Assembly (NCBI GenBank): GCA_034509755.1
Contig: CM067555.1
Coordinates: forward strand, 9,060,142 to 9,124,141
Reading direction: 5' to 3'
Origin: Anisodus tanguticus
Taxonomy: Eukaryota > Streptophyta > Magnoliopsida > Solanales > Solanaceae
DNA: 64,000 nucleotides
Each line of letters opens with the position of its first letter. Within the stretch, counting starts at the first letter, position 1. A program made the translations under genes and the position numbers. This document shows positions 59,694 through 64,000 of this stretch, piece by piece. A model generated the notes under the pieces. That model was not told the DNA's origin, did not search any database, and was given only the letters and a program-made list of their open reading frames with translations.

Positions 59694-61711
59694 CATAACA
59701 GTTTTGTACACTATATATATTCATATTAATGAGAAAGACTTCCTAAGGAAGATTAATATCATCTTACACTTTTTATAACCAATTCTCATCACCAGCCGGC
59801 AGAATAATTTTCACCTACCTAGTCGTAACAATTTGCAGCCATCATGTATATTCAGTATATATATAGTATACATACTTATTATACACAAATTATATTGTGA
59901 TTATACCCTGCATATTGGCTAAAATTTGTTTAAAAAATAAATATTAAAGATATTTTTTTGTTATGGTCTTTGTTAGGTCATTGTGTAGTGTAAAAATCCA
60001 TGTAAAGTGAATGTATCAGTTTTGGTCCAAAACCGAAAACCTCCACACTCAATTACTAGATGTATCAGGTTTAGGCATCTAGCCTTTACTATAACACTAA
60101 TTTTACCAATAAGTTTCTATGGAAAACATGTTGGGTAAATCATGCATCTAAGGGATATTGTGATACTTCTAATCCCTCAAATTCAATTCATGACTAGCAC
60201 ATTGACTAATTCGGGATTTAAATTTAATGTAATTTTGTTTACCCACGCATATATAGAGAGGGAAAGAATCTGAACTAGATGCAGTGGATTCTGTTGTGAA
60301 ATAATCCCTTGATTATTTTCATTGATTGAAAGACTATATATACAAGTTACATATTTCCATAATAGGAAAATTTTATTCCTATTCTATTCCTAAAACCTTA
60401 TTCTACTTGGATACTAACTATACATTTATGGTGATACAATTATTATGGTAAGTGTACAATACTAATTACATTACAATATTACCTAAACTAGGATACTAAA
60501 TTATCTATATACACGGTACAAAAGGGGCTGAAATCCTAGAGCTTTCCAAGAGACAATATACACATGTATATTGTGTGTATATTGTGTATATTTAACCTGT
60601 CGAAGCTGCTATATATCCGTCATTGTGCTTGTAAGTTACCAAACGTTTTTTATGCACGGCTAAATGGCACATAAGTACACATTTCCATGTGTTCTTATCT
60701 GCCTATCTCACCACTACAAGAGTTTTGTTGCAAAAACAATTCTCATGTCGAGATCAGCAGATCAATTCTATCTTGTGTCTATTTTGTAGTATCTTCTATC
60801 ATAGTTTTGTAGTAACATTATTACTTAGTTTTTGTCTGAGGTGGTTTTGAAGTACAGCCAGTTGTTAGGTTTCTTTGTGTCGATTTTCAGTTTTATCATT
60901 GATTTTGATCGTTATTACTTATAGTTATAGATATATATGTCAATTCGTGGAGCCCAACTTCAAAGGCCCATCCCAAGATATGTCTGTTTGGGCTGTCTTG
61001 AATAGAGTGAATTCCCCTTCAATCAATTTAACTGTCTAGTCCTGGTGTCCTTGTTATTGATGTGACCACTTCTTAACGTTAATTTGGGTTCACTTTAGCC
61101 CTTGTCCATCAACATAAAAATAATATGTGATATTGTCATTCCGTAACTAAACAAATAGGCAAGCCTAAGTTTTTGAGTCACCCTGATTCAGACTGTCTAA
61201 ATATAAGAACATTAACTAGATCGGAAACCTTATACATATTCAGTGACGGAGTGAAATTCGTAGAAAAATTATATTGCGCAAATAAAATAAAATAAAATTA
61301 TATATATATATATATATATATATGAATTTCCTTGACATAAGAGAACCGGGGATTCAATTCAAATGCAATTTTTGCATTTTCTGACGTCGCCATTATCTAT
61401 AAGTCCATCAAGTTTGATTTCTTATCGACCATTTGTTTAGCATTGAGAAGCATGTAACAAGTCACATATAAGTAGACATCATGATATACTATGAGTTGTC
61501 AAAACCAACAGTATAAACTATATGTTGTGCATCACTGGAACTTGTGTACAGCTAGCCATGGTGTAAAGTTTAGGAGAGGCTGTTATTGCTTCATTTTAGA
61601 AGTAGATTTTCAATACAAATTCAGACCACATAAAGAGTATATTTATCATGGCAGAAAAACATTTTTTTTCCAATTGCACCACCTAATTTCAATCTTAAGA
61701 GTCTTCCATTA
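59694..61711. other. Intergenic, nothing protein-coding
   Basis: AT-rich region with a (TA)n run at 61298-61323. No gene recognised on either strand. Confidence 0.5.
60297..60510 (-). repeat. Possible solo LTR or LTR fragment
   Basis: On the minus strand the segment reads like a copia LTR end (GGGATTATTTCACA at the 3' side, a GTATATATAG TATA-like core before it, and GGAATAGAATAGGAATAAAA upstream). No partner LTR, primer site or target duplication could be identified. Confidence 0.25.
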
Positions 61712-62156
61712 AGCGTGTGTTTGGTATGATGGAAATTATTTTTCAGATTTTTTTTTCCAATTTTCATGTTTGGTTGGTCAAATGTTTTGAAAAATATTTT
61801 CTCTAGAAAAATTCTTCTAAAATTAGAATAATGACTTAGGAAAGTAGAGAAAACAAGTTCCTTAATTGATTTCCATGGTGATTATCTCCCGCTATCCCCA
61901 ACACCCCACCCGACCAATCCCTACTCCTCCCCCTTGCACAACCCACCTCTTAACACCCCTGCACCCACCCCTAACCCCCTAACCCTGGTACCTCTAACTC
62001 ACCCTCCACCCCACCTCCACCCTCATAGTTTAATATATAAACTATTGGGAAAATATTTTATCTTTATTTATCAAACATAAAAAAGATGTAAAATTCCACT
62101 TAATTTCCAGAATAGTATTTTCTAGGAAAACTTTTTTTTTTCGTACCAAAGACACC
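61712..62156. mobile_element. Tourist-like MITE
   Basis: Ends AGCGTGTGTTTGGTA and TACCAAAGACACC are imperfect inverted repeats of the PIF/Harbinger (Tourist) kind, flanked by TTA on both sides (61709-61711 and 62157-62159). Length 445 bp, AT-rich with a C-rich middle. Confidence 0.72.
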
Positions 62157-62379
62157 TTAAAAGGTAAGAACTTTCTAAAAACCAACCTATGCAAGCATTA
62201 TTCATTATTTACACTAGAATATATAAGCAGAAGTTTTTGATAAAGAATTTTTAAATTTATTGGTAAAGTTAAAAAGAAAAGAATATACAAAAGGAAAATT
62301 CATAAGGAAAGCTCCTGATGTTATTTGTATGATGTATCAAGTGGTTATAAGGTTGCCTTATGCATAATTATGACAGAAA

Positions 62380-62529
62380 ATACTGCTGTCCCATCGCGAT
62401 AGCTGACTCCTATTTTGTGGGGAGCCTCTTACAGAATTGCAAGTTAAGACTGCGGATAATAAACCTTTATGGTTTGGCCCTTCCTCGAACTTCGCGCGTA
62501 GCGAAAGCTTAGTGCACTGGATTGACCTA
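62380..62529 (+). repeat. Degraded TS SINE
   Basis: The right half reads AGACTGCGGATAATAAACCT, TGGTTTGGCCCTTCCTCGAA and AGCGAAAGCTTAGTGCACTG, the diverged 3' half of the TS SINE. The 5' limit is uncertain. Confidence 0.72.
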
Positions 62530-63468
62530 ATAATGAAAGTCACTTGGACAAATGGACCCTTTTGAAAATCTTGAGAAACATAGGCATTAAAAGATTCCCC
62601 ATAACATAATTATATGTCAACTTCCCACAGGCCACAGTCATCATTTTTCCACATTCAGTCATATCTTTTGAAGAAGATGGGATGATACTGATTGTAACAA
62701 AAAGAAAGGCTACCAATTCATATCATCAAACTTTTATTTTATTTTCTGTTGTTTATGCTTTTTGTCAAAATAAAAGTCTTATCAGTAAGTTTGAAAACTG
62801 AACACTGCTTTGGTCAACAATTTCTCCTCTTTAAATAGGGTAATTTAAATGATTGTTATTGGATTTGCCTTCTCTCTCCACATGCTACCGTTAAAGTTTC
62901 AATTTAAGAGAAATTTGGGCAGGCTTTAACTTGTAAAAGTTAGTAGGACTTTTACCTAGAAATAACATTTGGCCCCTCCAAGTCTTGATTGTAGTTCTCC
63001 TCCTCCTCTTTTCCCCCTCTATCCCTCCATTTTCATCTTTTGAGATTGCACAGGAAAATACATTGAGAATTGAATAAACTTCAAATTCCCAAGATGTACA
63101 AAAATTAATTTAAAATTTAAATGTAATAATAAATATAAATAATAATATATTTGTACCTAATTCTAAAGTTTTAGTCAAATATTTAATAAAAAGCAAAAAG
63201 AAGATATTTGTATAGTGTTTAGTGTTTATGGACAAACATCATGAAGCACGTAAATCACTTTTCATTTTCTGACAGAAACATTAGTCACTCATTCGACTTA
63301 AGTTCTACATGGTTATCTCAGGGGTTAAGAATTTGTCTCACCCAAAAATAAGTCTTAACTTCATTTTGAAAACATTATTTTTTGTCCAAGCATCATATGA
63401 AAAGAAAAAAAAAGAACTTGGAAATACTATTACAATTACGAAACATAACCTAGAAAAAAGATTGTAAT
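62530..63468. other. Intergenic, nothing recognised
   Basis: AT-rich sequence without a supported gene or repeat. Confidence 0.5.
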
Positions 63469-64000
63469 GTCCCGGAAACACTTATTAGAATATGCTTATC
63501 AACACTGTAGCAGGAGAACAATTTGGTTTACTATGATAAATTGTAATTAGGAAAAGTTATAAAGTTGGATCAAATAATTAGTTAAGAACATGTAGAAATA
63601 TAAATGTAACTTAATTAACTATTGATATATACTGTTATTATTTTTTACATAATATTTCTCTTCTTCTTTCGTGTTGACTTCTTCTCTCTCATATTCATCT
63701 CATTGTTTTAGTTTTGCATGTATATGATCTTAGCTTGAATTGTTGATTTCAAGCTCAGTTTATATGGTATCAGAGCGATAAATATCGGGAATGGGATCGA
63801 ACACCTGAAGCAACAAAAGAAGCAGAAGGAGAAGCACAAGAAGAAGAAGAAAGCACCAGAAAAAGGTGGAGGAAGAAGAAAGGGGAAATCACCAGGAATA
63901 GTTGAAAATGGGAATATTAGAGGTGCGTGAATTGATCACAACCATTCGTTATATCTGCAGCCTTCTGATACGTCGAGAGTATCTCTAATATAGATTAAGC
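63469..64000 (+). mobile_element. Probable 5' end of a further copia element (cut by window end)
   Basis: TGGTATCAGAGC at 63765-63776 is a typical copia primer site. It is preceded by an AT-rich stretch that could be the LTR (from TGTCCCGG at 63469), though this would end in TATA, not CA. A purine-rich leader with (GAA)n follows and the element would continue past the window. No coding domain is visible yet. Confidence 0.5.

Noticed and set aside
61860..62035. C-rich stretch with CCCTAACCCC, possible telomere-like repeat
   Set aside because: Only one or two imperfect units, inside the Tourist-like MITE; not the plant TTTAGGG array.
62395..62525. tRNA gene
   Set aside because: The tRNA-like and GC-rich words belong to a decayed TS SINE; no cloverleaf can be drawn.
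1..64000. CRISPR array, prokaryotic operon, prophage or endogenous pararetrovirus
   Set aside because: No regularly spaced short repeats, no operon layout and no viral coat or movement protein; all reverse transcriptases group with copia or LINE by motif and gene order.

Overview
The window is nuclear DNA of a flowering plant, most likely Solanaceae. The base is AT-rich, the genes have GT-AG introns, and the interspersed repeats match families typical of nightshades as I remember them: TS and SolS-type SINEs, RTE LINE 3' ends with a TTG-rich tail, and Ty1/copia elements primed by initiator Met-tRNA. I could not run any search, so genus is left open.

Three host genes can be supported. SEN54 (minus strand, 11589-13345, 4 coding exons, 264 aa) encodes a structural subunit of the tRNA-splicing endonuclease. 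SEC6 (plus strand, 27594-53748, 24 coding exons, 748 aa) encodes an exocyst tethering subunit; every exon was placed by hand and the reading frame stays open through all 23 junctions. A single-exon AP2/ERF transcription factor gene (plus strand, 55194-55532, 112 aa) follows. These genes are neighbours and show no sign of working as one pathway.

Most of the rest is transposons. 1130-10242 is a nested hAT complex: two broken hAT elements joined head to head by their 3' sides, with a third complete hAT (4483-8005, perfect 8-bp target duplication) inserted in it. 13601-18642 is a copia element just upstream of SEN54. 20491-25805 is a second copia family on the minus strand. The SEC6 introns hold a minus-strand copia (35377-39731, perfect 5-bp duplication), three related L1-type LINE fragments, RTE LINE/SINE tails, a Stowaway MITE, a CACTA-like MITE and a SolS-type SINE. 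55672-59688 is a fourth copia element (perfect 5-bp duplication) 139 bp after the ERF gene. The last 500 bases appear to enter a fifth copia element. All transposon reading frames are broken.

The most interesting structures are the head-to-head hAT composite with its one-strand C-rich terminal arrays, a dead tandem copy of SEC6 exon 12 inside intron 12, a 37-bp SINE tail flanked by an 18-bp perfect duplication, and a PBS-like sequence just outside the 3' LTR of the second copia element. I saw no CRISPR, viral, organellar or operon-like system, and nothing that I would call a new multi-gene system.
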